Assembly (NCBI RefSeq): GCF_026151205.1
Contig: NC_087084.1
Location: 7,613,394-7,677,393, forward strand
Reading direction: 5' to 3'
Length of the DNA: 64,000 bases
Source of the DNA: Bolinopsis microptera
Taxonomy: Eukaryota > Ctenophora > Tentaculata > Lobata > Bolinopsidae
In this document: positions 31,501 through 42,944 of the stretch, piece after piece
Position numbering within the stretch: the stretch's first letter is position 1
Layout: the number at the start of each line of letters is the position of its first letter
Notes under the pieces: model-generated
Database searches by the model: none
Seen by the model: only the letters and a program-made list of their open reading frames with translations
Told to the model about the DNA's origin: nothing
Program-made: the position numbers and the translations under genes

Positions 31501-33227
31501 TATACCCCTTAAGATACTAATATAAACCCTTTTGTACTCGTCGGAAGCCTCTTTCGTGCTCGCGAAGCGTGCCTCCGGCGAGAGGGCGGGGCCTTCGGCC
31601 GCCGCTCCGGCAGGTGTTTTTCGGGCGTTAAGGACTCATCGGAAGTCGACTTTTTCAGCCAGTTTTTTTTTAGTTTAAAATACATCTAATTTGATGTCGA
31701 GATGCAGGAATTAAAAATAGTTTATGTTGGGATTTTTAAGAAATTTGCATAAAATACTCGCCAGCACTGTTATAGAAATTCGGTAAAAAACCCATATCGC
31801 CATATTCAGGTGCCTTTAAAAAACCATGTTTAAAATTGGTTAGAGATCTGACATTTTTCAGGGCGTATAGACGTTGACCAAAATCGCTGCAAAAAAAGTT
31901 TCAGGTTCAGGAGCATAGGGTGGAAATGGTTTCCTAGAACCCTGTTTTTTAACGATAGATTGTCGTGTTATATTTTATATATATATTTTATTTGACCTAA
32001 AAAACCCATAATCCTTGGGCTTAGAGTGGACACTGTTGCCGTGTCTTCTCTTTCCCAAACAAAAGGAATGTTATTAATTTGATTGACCGTTCTCAAAGAA
32101 TTGATACCGAGAATGAAATCGGTCGCTCGCTTTTCCCATTCATTTACAATTGTAATAGATTAAGAAAGAACTACCAAAGGCAGCTAGCTGCCTTTGGGTA
32201 GTTTCTTCTTAATTATTATTAAGTTATTACTTTATTGAATTAGCTGAAGTATATGTATTTTTTGCCGGTACAGCTGTACTCGGCAAAAATTCAATAAACT
32301 TCAGCTAATTCAATAAGTAATAACTAACAAACCTTACCCGATATAATAGGTTCGACCCCCAGAACGCAACCCCAAAGAGATTTTTTCTAGGTCATCTGAT
32401 TGATGTAATACAAATCGAAACTTATTACAATCGTAAGCCGTGAATGAATGGGAATAGCGAGCGACCGATTTCATTCTCGGTATCATTTGCATTTGAGAAC
32501 GGTAATCAAATTAATATCAGTTCCTTTTGTTTGGGAAGAGAGACACTGGCCGCGGTCACTCTACCCATGGATTATGGGTTTTGGTCAAATATCATCGCTT
32601 TTTGATTTAATGTAAGGCGGGTACTTTATAAAGTCGAAATATAAACTGATATCTTCATTAATAAGGAGGAAGTTTCAAACGTTTTCGAAAATTTTTCATT
32701 GTAACATTTCCTTGTGTATTGGGTAAGCATATCGGTCGATCATGACTGATTTTGCCACTTTATACTCATTCAAGTTGGCATTAAATTTTATATAATGACA
32801 TTGAACTGGTGTGGTAAAGCAGATTTTTGTTCGAAATCAAGGAATGAGCAATATAATCACCTTTCGCACGTGGAACTATGAGCGGACGTTGCGTGCGCAT
32901 CCAATTTTGAATCGCCGTTAATTTTCGCGTGTTGGTGTTTTATATATAGTTTGATATGCTTGCAAGTTTCAAAGTTTTTCAAGGACGAACTGTAATTACA
33001 ACGGCCACAACCATCGTTTACAGAAAATGGTTATAACAACAGAGCAATGTTTCGGTTTTTAAGCAATTTTTTTTTAATCAATTTGGGCGTGTCCCACGTG
33101 TGCAACTTTTCGATTTTCAACTTTAAAACTTAGGCCCTAATACACAATTTATAACTATAGGATGCAGAACTGAGCTCCACTAACCAAGGGATAGTGCTAC
33201 ACCAGAGATACTAAATCGCAAAATGAA

Positions 33228-34432
33228 TCAGTCAAACAAGAAATTAGTAAACAAAAATTATTTGTATTTACGTCTAAGAAAAACCCCAGGATAAAAAATT
33301 TAATAAACATTAAAAGGGAAAATTTAAATACTATATTGGGTTGCACCTTACCTTGTTTACAGTTTATTCATGTGGTGTCCCCTTAAAAGTAACACTCCAC
33401 ATTAATTTAGGGGGATTTTGCCCTTCTGGATTTTTTCACCGGGCTCATTGTTATCTACAACAGGGATTGCTGTTCTAGAGGATTAAGGGTGAAAAAGGTT
33501 TTGAAAATTTTTTTAAATTTATAGTTTCGCCCCGGGTGTTTGAATTTGAGTGAGAAAGCCTGGAAAAACCTTAAAAGTGTTTTGGTTTTCTTTTTGGGGT
33601 TTTGTAAGCTGGGGTTTTTTTTAAATACATTTTTTAAATAACCAGCTAAAGGGGGTCTAATCTGCAGGTATTGTCGGGCTGAGTTTGGTTCTTTAAACAC
33701 TTATTTTTTAAAAAACATAGGTTACAGTTTTTCCAGTATTACCAGAGTATTACCAGTATTACCGTAGTATCACCATTTTTACCAGTATATCACCATTTTT
33801 ACCATAATTAATAACAATCGTTAATCTCGGGGTTATGTCGGTCGGGCTCTGTGGAGCTGTCGAGTATGTTGTGGACAGTCCTGTACAAGATTGTTTTGCG
33901 GGGTAAAGGGGTCGTTATTCAATCACCCAGGAGGCAGTCCACACTTGTGAAGCCCAAAGTTTTGGAAATCTTTGAAAACTTTTCGAGGGAATACTTTGAA
34001 GAAGTATGATTTAAAGTTATTTCGATAAGCTAGGGTTTTCATCTGAAAAAATTCTTTTATTTTTTTTTGCCAAATTAGAATTTGCTGGGCCTTAATTCCA
34101 ACTTTTTTGTATCAACCCCCCCTCTCACCACGCCAAGTGACGATCTGGGAACTTTCCTTACAGTCTGCGGGTGCAAGCCAGCCCCAAACACTGGTGGAAC
34201 GGAGTTGTGCCCCGAGCTTCGATGGCAACATTGCTGGAGATATTTCGATAATTTAATGTGTCAAACCACACTGGGGGTTTTCATTTTGAAAAAGATTTAT
34301 TTCAATGGGAAACTAAATGTATTAAATAAATTTGATGATTAAAAGCAGGGATAGCAAAATTTTTTCAAATGTGCCCAATAAAAAGCCCTTATTTTTTTTA
34401 TAACTTGTTAATTACCATGTAACTTTCTCCAG
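33228..34432. other. junction between the array and the lectin gene; one possible exon
   Basis: AT-rich DNA with many homopolymers and an interspersed 'accagtattacc' motif near 33,733-33,790. At 34,157-34,260, behind a 'ccttacag' acceptor-like site, one frame reads CKPAPNTGGTELC and then further cysteines. This resembles the P..GG..C part of a thrombospondin type-1 repeat, so it may be an early exon of the downstream gene. The support is weak. I found no signal peptide or start codon for that gene here. Confidence 0.3.
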
Positions 34433-35146
34433 TGGGCTAGTTGCTCTCAAAGGAAACACAGTTGACGGATACTGGAAACTTGACTTTGATGTGCTGTGGT
34501 GAAAAAGTCGTCACTACAACGAGGGTTGTTGTGCTGACCCAATCAAAAAGGAGTCAGGAATTAATTATTTGTTAAATAATTGTATATTATTTGTTGAATA
34601 ATTGCATATATTGATTAATTTACCAACATAATTTGAAAGGAAATGACGGCAGGTTTTGCCATACTCTGATAATTCCAGTTTATTCCGGTTTATCTTCGAC
34701 CATTCTAAGCTTGCTATTTAAATAAATTTTCTGACTACAAGTCAGGTCTCCTCTGTAAGCTCTTTCAGCTCCATCGCAAAGTTATTTAATCTGGTGGATT
34801 CGTGTAGTGTTATCGAGTCTCATGATTTGATAGTTCTTTCATTCAAATTTCTGATTATTTCTGAATAGACTCAGTGAAGACAGATTCTAATGGAAATAAA
34901 TAGCTGAATAACGTATCGAAATTTTTACGTCATACTCATATTCTGAAATAGTATTAATTCAAAGTATTTAATTCAACACAACATTCCCCACTTCCCCAGG
35001 TATTCGCTGGAGACACACTTTGTGGTAAGATTGCCTATGTGGAGGGACAGAAAGCTTACAAGTTGGTTGTAATAGTGATACAGTGAAAATGTTTGAAAGT
35101 GTTACTATTAAAGCAGCACCCAACTATACTTGACTCTCTGCGAGGT
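34433..35146 (+). CDS. F-type lectin (FTP/fucolectin) domain 1, two exons with frame breaks
   Basis: The exon at 34433-~34558 reads YWKLDFDVL, then, after a frame change, GCCADPIKKESG. The exon at 35000-35146 reads LCGKIAYVEGQKAYKLV, then NYT-LTLCEV, and ends at a good donor (gag|gtaagt). The pattern W-x-[VL]-D, a CC pair, LCG and a terminal LTLCEV is typical of the fucolectin-tachylectin-4-pentraxin family, whose members bind fucose on cell surfaces. Single bases appear to be missing, for example in 'ttggttgtaat' and 'actatacttgac', so the frame is broken as given. This is either sequencing error or decay. The N-terminal part of this domain was not located. It is probably part of the same gene as the exons up to 49305. 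Confidence 0.55.
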
Positions 35147-35208
35147 AAGTCATAATTAGCAAGTCATAATTAGCAAGACATAATTAGTCATAATTAGTCA
35201 TTAATTAG

Positions 35209-35269
35209 TGTTACCATCAAGGCAGCACGTACCTAACCAATACGTCTTGCTTACTTAACTCTTTGTGAG
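35209..35269 (+). CDS. duplicated 3' end of an FTP exon
   Basis: A second copy of the end of the preceding exon: VTIKAA, then, after a frame change, AYLTLCEV, closing with gag|gtaaaa. It is separated from the first copy by a short tandem of 'cataattag'. It would be an alternative or dead exon; both copies end at a usable donor. The frame is broken, as in the neighbouring exons. Confidence 0.4.
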
Positions 35270-35461
35270 GTAAAAATGTATGCTTTTATAAACTATAACT
35301 ATGCGTATACCTTATCACCATTTATAATAGTTATATCTTTTTAACTAAAAAAGTAATGTTTTGATCAATTTTTTCAGACGGTTTATAAATGTTTGTTCAT
35401 AAGTCTTTATACTTTTATAAATGTAAGTATTTTAACTGTAATATTAACCATTAAATTATAG

Positions 35462-38400
35462 GTGAAAGTACTGGCAGATCCCGAGTAGAATCCGGAGATG
35501 AACATCTCGCTAACCTTGCCTTCGGTAAACCAACTTCACAGACTTCAACTGGATGGGGAGGTGTCTCTAGCCGTGCTGTTGATGGCAAAGAGGCTGGTAA
35601 ATGGACTGCGTAGTAGAGATTAATTGAAATATTGAGTTGCTTAGGTGTATGTAACAAAGTAATGCGAATGATCGATCACATTGATTTTAGTCTCTTCGTT
35701 TAGGATTGAAAGGTCAAAGAACATATTATATATAATTTGTATATATATAAGGACACGTTCATTGAAGTTTGAGGATATTGGTAAATTTCTAAAATAGCGT
35801 TTTGTGACGATAGTGGCTTAATTTTAGCATCTATTAATCTAGCGTGTTCATAAGTTCTGAACATTAGCCACGTGACCATACTCCCATATGCACTGCTCAG
35901 AAATAAAATGTATTGCTTTTAGGCACTATAATGTAAAAAATGTCACATTTTTGTGACATTGTTTACCATAGCTGCCCAATTATCATTCCTTGGTCTGAAA
36001 TATAGTAGATTAGGTCAATCTAACAATTATGATACAACATTGGTTAAAGGGCACGGATCGAACGGCTTTAAGGCAATATTTCGTAAACTTTGTCACACTC
36101 AGAATACGAGACCTCTTTTCTACTGTGAGGTGTCCTCAAAACCCTTTCAACTCATTATTTGATGGTTCTTCTGCCAATCATAGCCCTAGAATATGTTGTT
36201 TTGAAAGTTAGCTAATACATGCACTTGGTTATTCGGAAATGATGTAAATTCTGTCACATTATATGGAATTTGAAATTCTGGGTGAATTTCCGAATCATTC
36301 TATATCTGATTTTGGTTTGGGAAGGCGGGAAAACTCTATAAAGGACGATACACGAGATACGTTGATTCAAGTATAGGGCACTTGATTGTAAAAAATCGTC
36401 ACAAAAATGATACGACAACGTAAATAAGTTACATTTTTGCGGGAAAACTCTATATAAGGGACGATACACGGATACAGTTGATTCAAGTATAGGCAGTTGA
36501 TGTAACATCGTCACAAAATGATAAGACATCATAAATAGGTTAAATTTGGAAACAATGCAATGATTATAGAATGGATAGTCTGTGATTAACATATTACATA
36601 CATTATAAAATGTTCTTCCAGAAATTATTGGTTGGTTATTGTTTAGCAAAATAAAACTCAAGTTTAACAATGCTGAGTTTAATTTTACCAAGTTACTGAA
36701 ATGTGACGAAATTTACTTTTCCTGCCCCAACAGTATAATTTCAATGTGATGAAAAATTGGCATGGGTTTCTATATTTCTGTATAAATCCATTTAACTATA
36801 ATAAGGGACTATTGATATGAAAGAAAATCTATCTAAATTTTAAAATGACGTATGTGACGAAATTTACATTTCTTGCCCCTATTTGAAGAACCATTACCAT
36901 ACCTCGGTTAAATTCAATTTTCCTCCAGGAATTATTGGTTGGTTATTGTTCTGCAAATTAGAACTCAAGTTTAACAATGCTGAGTTTAATTTTACTAAGT
37001 TACTGAAATGTGACAAAATTCACTTTTCCTGCCCCAACAGTATAGTTTCAATGTGATGAAAATTGGCATGGGTTTCTACATTTCTTGTATAATCCATTCT
37101 TGCTATAATAAGGGCAGTTGATATGAAAGAAAATCTATCTAACTAATGCTATGGCTAATGTGACGAAATTTACATTTCTTGCCCCTATTTTGAAGAATCA
37201 TACCTCAATTAGTATATAATGTTACTTTATCACCATCACTATGTCGATAAATTAGTTATTTTGCCAACACGGAGCAAATAAGTTATATATTTTTTTGTGA
37301 CGAAAATTTACAAATTTTTACCCTGTTCAGGTGTTGAATTTTGCCAATGTTAAACATATTCACTGCCATATAATAATTTATATGACCGGCGTATGGTTGA
37401 AATATTGTTAATTGATCCATAGTACGTATATAGGGGTTTAAGTTGGTATACTAATATTTACTCAATTTCACACATGTTGAGATATCATACAAATTTATGT
37501 GACTAAATTTACCTATTTCTGCTTCTGTATTTGTATTTGCCTATAACAATGAAAATGTGAACAATTCCAAACACATTCAGCTCACAAAATAATGCTAGAC
37601 TATTCGGCATTTCTTGTCAGGATGTCATAAATATCCCTCATATAAATTCTTAAATGTGGTGACGGAGTTTACATGGTGCTACCATTTAACGAAAAAAGTC
37701 GCTAATATTGTAGATAATAGGCATTTGCAACCATCCTATAAATTTGAAATTCGAAAATTTGGTTCAAAACGGCTACAAGGGGTCATATAACTCTGTCACA
37801 TTTTTATAGTGTGACAAAGTGTTACAACTCATGACGGCCGCATTTTAAGCGAGATTTATCGTCCTGATTAAGATATCGTTATGCGGACAAAGTTTAATCT
37901 AGACGATGAAACGATTATCACTAACCATTGAGGGTTTATAGAGTTTTTTGTGTGACACATTTTACACCTTCGTGACCATTTAGTTTGGGTCACTACTATA
38001 TACAATATCTCAATCTTCAATGAAAAGTGTCCATAAAGTAATTAATATAAATATTTCCTCCCAGTGAAGTTGCATCACTCTAACGGTGCAGGATCGTGGC
38101 AAGGTTAATCTTCGGACCAACTTCAGTGCATCAAGAGTGCTGTGGATCGAGAACCGAGAGTAGATTGCTGCAGGTAACCGTATTAATGGGGTTCAGTATG
38201 GAATTGTACAGTGTTACACTTCATTATCAGTGCATGGCTGTTTTTTAATTAAATGAGACTTGTATAAGTGTTATTGCAATCATAAAGTGAAACAATTTTG
38301 TCTTCGATTCATTAAACTGTATGCGTTCAGGGCACCAACCTTCCAGTTTTGGCACAGAGAGCTTTTCTTTGTAGAGATTCTATACCAATCAATAACTGCC

Positions 38401-38805
38401 CCTCAGTTTTTATTAATATGTTTTTTTCATGTATTTTTTTTATAAAATAAATTTTTAAATTTAACACATTCCCTCAGATATTAGTACGGAGAAGCTCTGT
38501 GCGGTTCTATCGTGTACAACACCAATAAGTTCAGCTATCAGTTACTGTGGAGATAACGGAATTGTTGGATCTTAGTAAAAGGGTCCTATAAAACATTATA
38601 TAAATAACTTATAAAACTTATAAAGTATAAACCAAACCATTATCTACTATCTAACACCTTGGGGTGTCTCTCAAAGCTCTTTTTATTAACCATTATATAT
38701 TTTATAGGTTGTTGTAACATCCATTATCACATCTCACCCTGTGTGAGGTCAAGGTATGGGGACCTGCTGATCCTGTTGTTATCGAGGAGACTACTGATGA
38801 AAGAG
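35462..38805 (+). CDS. F-type lectin (FTP/fucolectin) domain 2, four exons
   Basis: Exon 35462-35596 reads NLAFGKPTSQTSTGWGG followed by VSSRAVDGKEAG, the classic N-terminal signature of FTP lectins. Exon 38065-~38195 contains KVNLRTNFSASRVLWIENR, then VDCC and NRINGVQ in shifted frames. Exon 38478-~38574 reads LCGSIVYNTNKFSYQ. The exon ending at 38805 reads HLTLCEVKVWGPADP. Together they cover one complete FTP domain, which in known members is a jelly-roll fold binding fucose and calcium. The 2.5 kb first intron is full of repeats. Frame changes occur inside exons at 38100, 38176 and 38540, each mended by one or two bases, so the protein cannot be read straight through from this sequence. 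I judge this to be one gene with domain 1 upstream and the EGF/Ig exons downstream. Confidence 0.6.
36328..36540. repeat. ~113-bp tandem duplication in an intron
   Basis: Two adjacent copies begin with 'gggaaaactctata' near 36328 and 36441. Both continue through 'acgatacac', 'ttgattcaagtata' and a 'cgtcacaaaatgata' segment. They lie inside the 2.5 kb intron of FTP domain 2. Confidence 0.7.
36613..37225. repeat. ~313-bp tandem duplication in an intron
   Basis: Two consecutive copies start near 36613 and 36925. Both contain 'attattggttggttattgtt', 'aacaatgctgagtttaattt', 'cctgccccaacagtata' and 'gtgacgaaatttacattt' in the same order. The motif GTGACGAAATTTAC, or close variants, also recurs outside the two copies through about 38,000. 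Confidence 0.8.
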
Positions 38806-39270
38806 GTATGTAGTTTACAGTGCCTCACTTTACAGGGTGCTACAAGACTCGTGTCAATTTTACAAGACTCGAGTCCAAAATTTTGAAAATGGCTACTCAA
38901 TACTTAACAAATGAGAAGAAATACAGGGGTCGATTTTGTTTTAAATTGTAGATTATTAGTTTTACCATTTTCATGAAATACAAGTTTATAATTTCAAATT
39001 TGGACCCGGGTCTTGGTACCGCCTATAAGTATTTAAAAGTATTTTGTTGTATGTTCAGTATTACATGATTATAAGAAAACACCAATCTTAAGAATGCAAT
39101 ATATATAAGCATATATAACGTTTACAATACATTCTGTTTTAATTCTAACCCTGATCTAAGTGTAGTTCATATTCCAATCTTAAAGCAAATTACTTGAAAC
39201 TTTTGATAATTGTAACTTCTTGATAATAACCACAACATCTTCTTGACTATGACCACAATTTCTACAACAG

Positions 39271-40380
39271 GTGTTGGAGACAACGAGTGAAGACTGTAGA
39301 TGATGCCGTGTCACAGGCCAAGTGCCGAGTGGAAAGGTGGGAATTTAAAATTTTAAATTATTTAATTAATTAATTATTTAAAAAATTAATAATTAAGATA
39401 TAAATTCATCTACAAATTAATAAATCCATCCCTGATATTTCCAATCCCTACACACTCTCACAAATAATTTATCATAAACAGAATAATCATCATACCTTTG
39501 TCATAAGGGTTATACTTTTATTAACTTTTATTAACCTTTTTCCCAATCTTTGAATTTTTTTAACGTTTGGTTCTATCGAGTCCTTGTTTTAACATTTTTT
39601 ATTAACTCATTTATTGTCCACCACGGTTGTGTCTTCTGTCCACGGTTGCTACTGGAAATCTGCTGTTAAGTGACGGTGCTCTTGTAAACGGTGGATGGCG
39701 GGGAGATCGGGTAGCTCACAAACGGACTGGGCGTGGTCAGGGAGTTATTGTAAGTATTTACACTGTTATTTTCATAAGTTGTATTATTAAATATTGTGCA
39801 TAATTACTAATTGAATTATCACAACATAAGTAATTGATTCGCTTTTCGACCAATTATTTGCATTGACCCTGAGGCCTGATTTGCAGCATTATATTTGTTC
39901 ACTAACAAAATCTAAAAATAAAGGCCCGAGCCATACCTGCTCAGAACTAGTACAAATAGCAAGCCCTCTGCAAACGGCCCCAACTGAACCTGTACATAGA
40001 AAACTGTTACGCTAGAGGTACCGTCCATAGATTGAAGTGTCCTGCGGGTTTTGAGCTTTCATTTGTAAGCTCTCTCCTTCTGGTGGAAACATGGGCAGTG
40101 GCTGGGAATGTTTACCATTGATCTTTTTTTGAATTTTATAGCTGATAGCAATTGAGCGATTTTGGTTAGTTAACATTACTAGCTATAGTAATTTTGTAGT
40201 ACAAATTGAGTAGTGTAGATTTTGATTAAAACAAACTTCCACTCCTATATTGATACCTAAATTCACCCTAACAGGCTGGGATATCAACGTTGATGCTAAC
40301 GGTATCATCTATAACGACAAAGGACTGGTGTTGTTACCAAGCTGCACGCCAACAAAATTGGTCTCTGTCGCCTATTACCC
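39271..40380 (+). CDS. possible exons of the lectin-EGF-Ig gene
   Basis: The segment 39271-39336 follows 'tctacaacag' and ends at ag|gt. Read with one frame change it gives TSEDCR and DDAVSQAKCRVER. The segment from about 40274 follows 'cctaacag' and reads AGWDINVDANGIIYNDKG. I do not recognise a domain in either. Their splice-like borders and position between exons of the gene are the only support. Confidence 0.3.
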
Positions 40381-40387
40381 TCGTGTG

Positions 40388-40810
40388 CAAACTATGGAGG
40401 ATATGTGGAGTTATCTGCATATTATGTTGTTGTTTATGACGGAACTACTGCTTTAATGTTTGCAGAAACTAATTGAGGATATGTGAGTGCTCTGCAATAT
40501 TTTTGTTGTTGTTTATGTAGAACTTCAGCTTTATTATTTTGCCAAACTCATGGAGGATATGTGGTTTGTCTGCATATTATGTGTTGTTTATGAAGAACAT
40601 AAAGCCTTTAATTGTTTGCAAACTCATGGAAGAGATGTGAGTTATTCGCATTTATGTTGTTGTTTATGCGGAACTACAGATTTTAATGTTTGCAACCTCA
40701 TGGAGGATATGGAGTTCTTCGGACATATTATGTTGTTGTTTAGGTAGGATAATGCTTTAATGTTTGGCAAACTCGTGGTGAATATGTGAGTTCTTCTGCA
40801 TATTATAATT
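40388..40810. repeat. minisatellite with a ~77-bp period, about five copies
   Basis: Copies begin with variants of 'caaactcatggaggatatg' near 40388, 40463, 40541, 40618, 40693 and 40767. Each continues with 'ctgcatattatgttgttg'-like sequence and 'gaactac...tttaatgtttg'. A stray partial copy appears at 41141-41205, introduced by 'gaggcttgcatataatgaac', which also occurs at 40813. It lies in a presumed intron, and ORFs across it are by-products of the repeat. Confidence 0.85.
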
Positions 40811-41640
40811 CTAGAGGCTTGCATATAATGAACATATTGACATGGGTTGCAGGTTGAGTCCTGTTACGGAAACTATAGTTTCAGTCACTTGTTTAACTTG
40901 CCGTCCAGCAAGGACATCCACTACTTTAGCCAGGCGACGGAAATAAACTCGCTCTACATAACTCCATGTCAATGTTTCTTAGATACTAGCCAAGTTCACA
41001 AGATTTTATCCTGGTGTTTGAGAAGCGATCGTTAGAAACTGCTTCCTTTCCCTTCAGTACTCCCACAGTCCCTCGACGTTGTCGTAACTTGACAGAGAAC
41101 TTCTTAATACATCATTACTAGGACCGAGTGATTATAAATCAAGAGGCTTGCATATAATGAACATTTTTATGTTGTTGCTTATGTAGAACATACTAATGTT
41201 TGGAGATTTTTCACTTGTCTGTAGGACATACGTGTCGATTCCGCACTATTTAATCAAATCAAATAACGGTACACAACTTCGGTACGTGTAACGTGAGTAG
41301 CCTCAAACTAACTGCTAAAACGTTTTGAAAGGAAGTTTATAATGCCCGTCTTTATGTATTCACAAGCTGCTTTCATTTTCAAGCACAGGTCGCTCTCAAA
41401 ATTACGATAATGTAGTATCCTTTACGCTTGAAACCTCCTCCAAGCCCTCCACTGAATTACTTTATCGTTGTATTGGTAGGGGGAATTCGTTCCGTTAAAA
41501 AAATAAATAATACCCCACTATTGCCACTATTGCCAATATTACCACCACTAATTACCGTCGGTTGCCTCGTTTGGCTTGAAGCGCTCCCATTTCTCTTTTG
41601 TTCAGCGTCGCTTGATTCTACGGCGATTCCATTTTTTTAA

Positions 41641-42075
41641 AGATAATAAAACTTCACTCTCCCACATTCTCGTTCGACTCTCGTTGAATAATTCAATTTG
41701 TTTTTGAAATATGTTGCTAAATTCATAAATTCGAAAATTTTCACAGTTCTGTTCCCTCCGCATACTGTTCCCTGTCGCATACAATACTGATTCCACATAG
41801 TCACTCCGTTTCTCGTCGCTCTAGGCGTGTGAACCCTCATTTAGAAGAGGCATTTTCAAGATCCTTCTACTCAGCAAATATTGCATTTAAAATATATGAA
41901 AATAACTATATATTACCTTTTATGCGTTACAATATGACTAATGAAATATGTTGCAATTCATAAATTAAAATGTCCACCAGTTCTTTTTCACTCCGCTTCA
42001 TACTTTTCCCTTCGCATACAATCCACATAGTCACTCGTTTTCGTGCTCTATGCGGTGTGTGCACCCCACATTAAT
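41641..42075. repeat. diverged direct duplication of ~130 bp
   Basis: The block near 41708-41845 ('aaatatgttgctaaattcat' through 'cacatagtcactc' to a 'gtgtgaacc' segment) recurs near 41945-42070 with many differences. Neither copy resembles a gene. They lie in the presumed large intron between 40.4 and 42.9 kb. Confidence 0.6.
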
Positions 42076-42159
42076 TTGTGACCACCACCGAATGAGCTGT
42101 ATAAAACCTTTGAACCGGTTAAACCTAGATGTATGGGGGCAAAGAGAGCTCTATATTCA

Positions 42160-42612
42160 GTGATCGACCGAGGGTCCTCGCCTCAGTTTTACCGAGGAAT
42201 GACGATTTTTCCTCGGCCTCGGTCAGAAGAATGATTCCTCGGGTTGCCTCGGCCTCGGTTAAAAAGTCGAGTTGCCATTCCTCGACCTCGGCAAAATTTG
42301 AAGATTTAAACCGAGGATTTAACGAGGACTTTGTACAAATTTTACCATGAAAAAAAATGCTATAGGCACTTTTAAATCGTAATTTTGGAAAATTGGTACG
42401 CAACTTTTGTTTGAAAGCTTAAAATAGACTTGTTAAAGGTTGAAAACTAGTGCAAGATTAAAACACAACTAACTATGTCAATTTTGTACAAAATTTGTAC
42501 CAAAATCCTTGGCTTCGGTTGAAAAAAATTCAAACCTCGGTTCTCCTCGGCATCGAAGCTGTAAATTACTAATTTACAATATGCTTCCTCGGCCTCGGCC
42601 TCGTTCGCTAAT
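42160..42612. repeat. cluster of CCTCGG / CCGAGG hexamers
   Basis: CCTCGG and its complement recur many times at irregular spacing, notably 'cctcggcctcgg' near 42210, 42249 and 42590. In between lies ordinary AT-rich DNA. The short ORFs across it on both strands follow from the repeat composition. It is not a strict tandem array. It may be a degraded short element or a GC-rich binding-site cluster. Confidence 0.6.
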
Positions 42613-42944
42613 CCTGCCCTCGGTCTTCATGACTATAGTGATTAGGGGGCTAACCACGTCTGTTACCTTTTTAATCTTCTTGTCGGTATTTTTTTTAACA
42701 GTTTTGAAAATAAATTTCTTAATGTAAACAAATGTTAATATGTTTCTATAAAGACGACATATTGGTGTCGCTGTGTCTTGGTTGAATAAGAAATTGAGGA
42801 CGTTTTCTCACGGGCATATAATAACTTTTTAATGGTACACTCATTTTCCCTTTCAGTCTCATGAGTAGCTCAAATTTCATTAAATAACTTTAGTAAATAC
42901 CTTAAGACGTTTCATGTGTAAATAGCTCTAACGTATAACCGCAG

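Larger units (their letters stand above)
1177..33227 (+). repeat. tandem array of a ~2.2 kb non-coding satellite unit
   Basis: About 14.5 head-to-tail copies of one unit. GC-hairpin landmarks recur near 2795, 4967, 7170, 9359, 11551, 13766, 16014, 18205, 20404, 22635, 24844, 27069, 29361 and 31556, giving a spacing of about 2.2 kb. Each unit reads, in order: a 150-bp inverted left arm, a ~48-bp palindrome (PAL1), a ~100-bp palindrome (PAL2), a spacer, the 150-bp right arm, ~1.05 kb of AT-rich sequence containing TTGATGACGTCATCAA, then a ~0.5 kb module with CCCTTTACTA-like short repeats and a GC-rich double hairpin. The array breaks off at ~33,227, just after 'actaaatcgcaaaat'. No unit holds a convincing gene. 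Copies differ by scattered one-base indels and private homopolymer runs (C-run near 18,228, G-run near 6,526, T-run near 21,353), which looks like sequencing error more than divergence. Confidence 0.95.

Noticed and set aside
2795-31613. Nuclear insertion of organelle DNA, suggested by the GC hairpins
   Set aside because: No organelle coding or RNA gene is present in any unit; only the hairpin form is similar.
1177-33227. Many 60-137-codon ORFs in the array, some recurring in several units (for example the minus-strand peptide containing GDSILDAHAT)
   Set aside because: They recur because the DNA repeats, differ in length and frame between units, match no family, and the clean solitary copy has no long frame there.
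1177-33227. CRISPR array
   Set aside because: The repeats are 2.2 kb long without short repeats and unique spacers, and the surrounding genes are spliced animal genes.
42125-42403. 92-codon minus-strand and 73-codon plus-strand ORFs
   Set aside because: They run across the CCTCGG cluster and have biased composition caused by the repeat; no domain or splice support.
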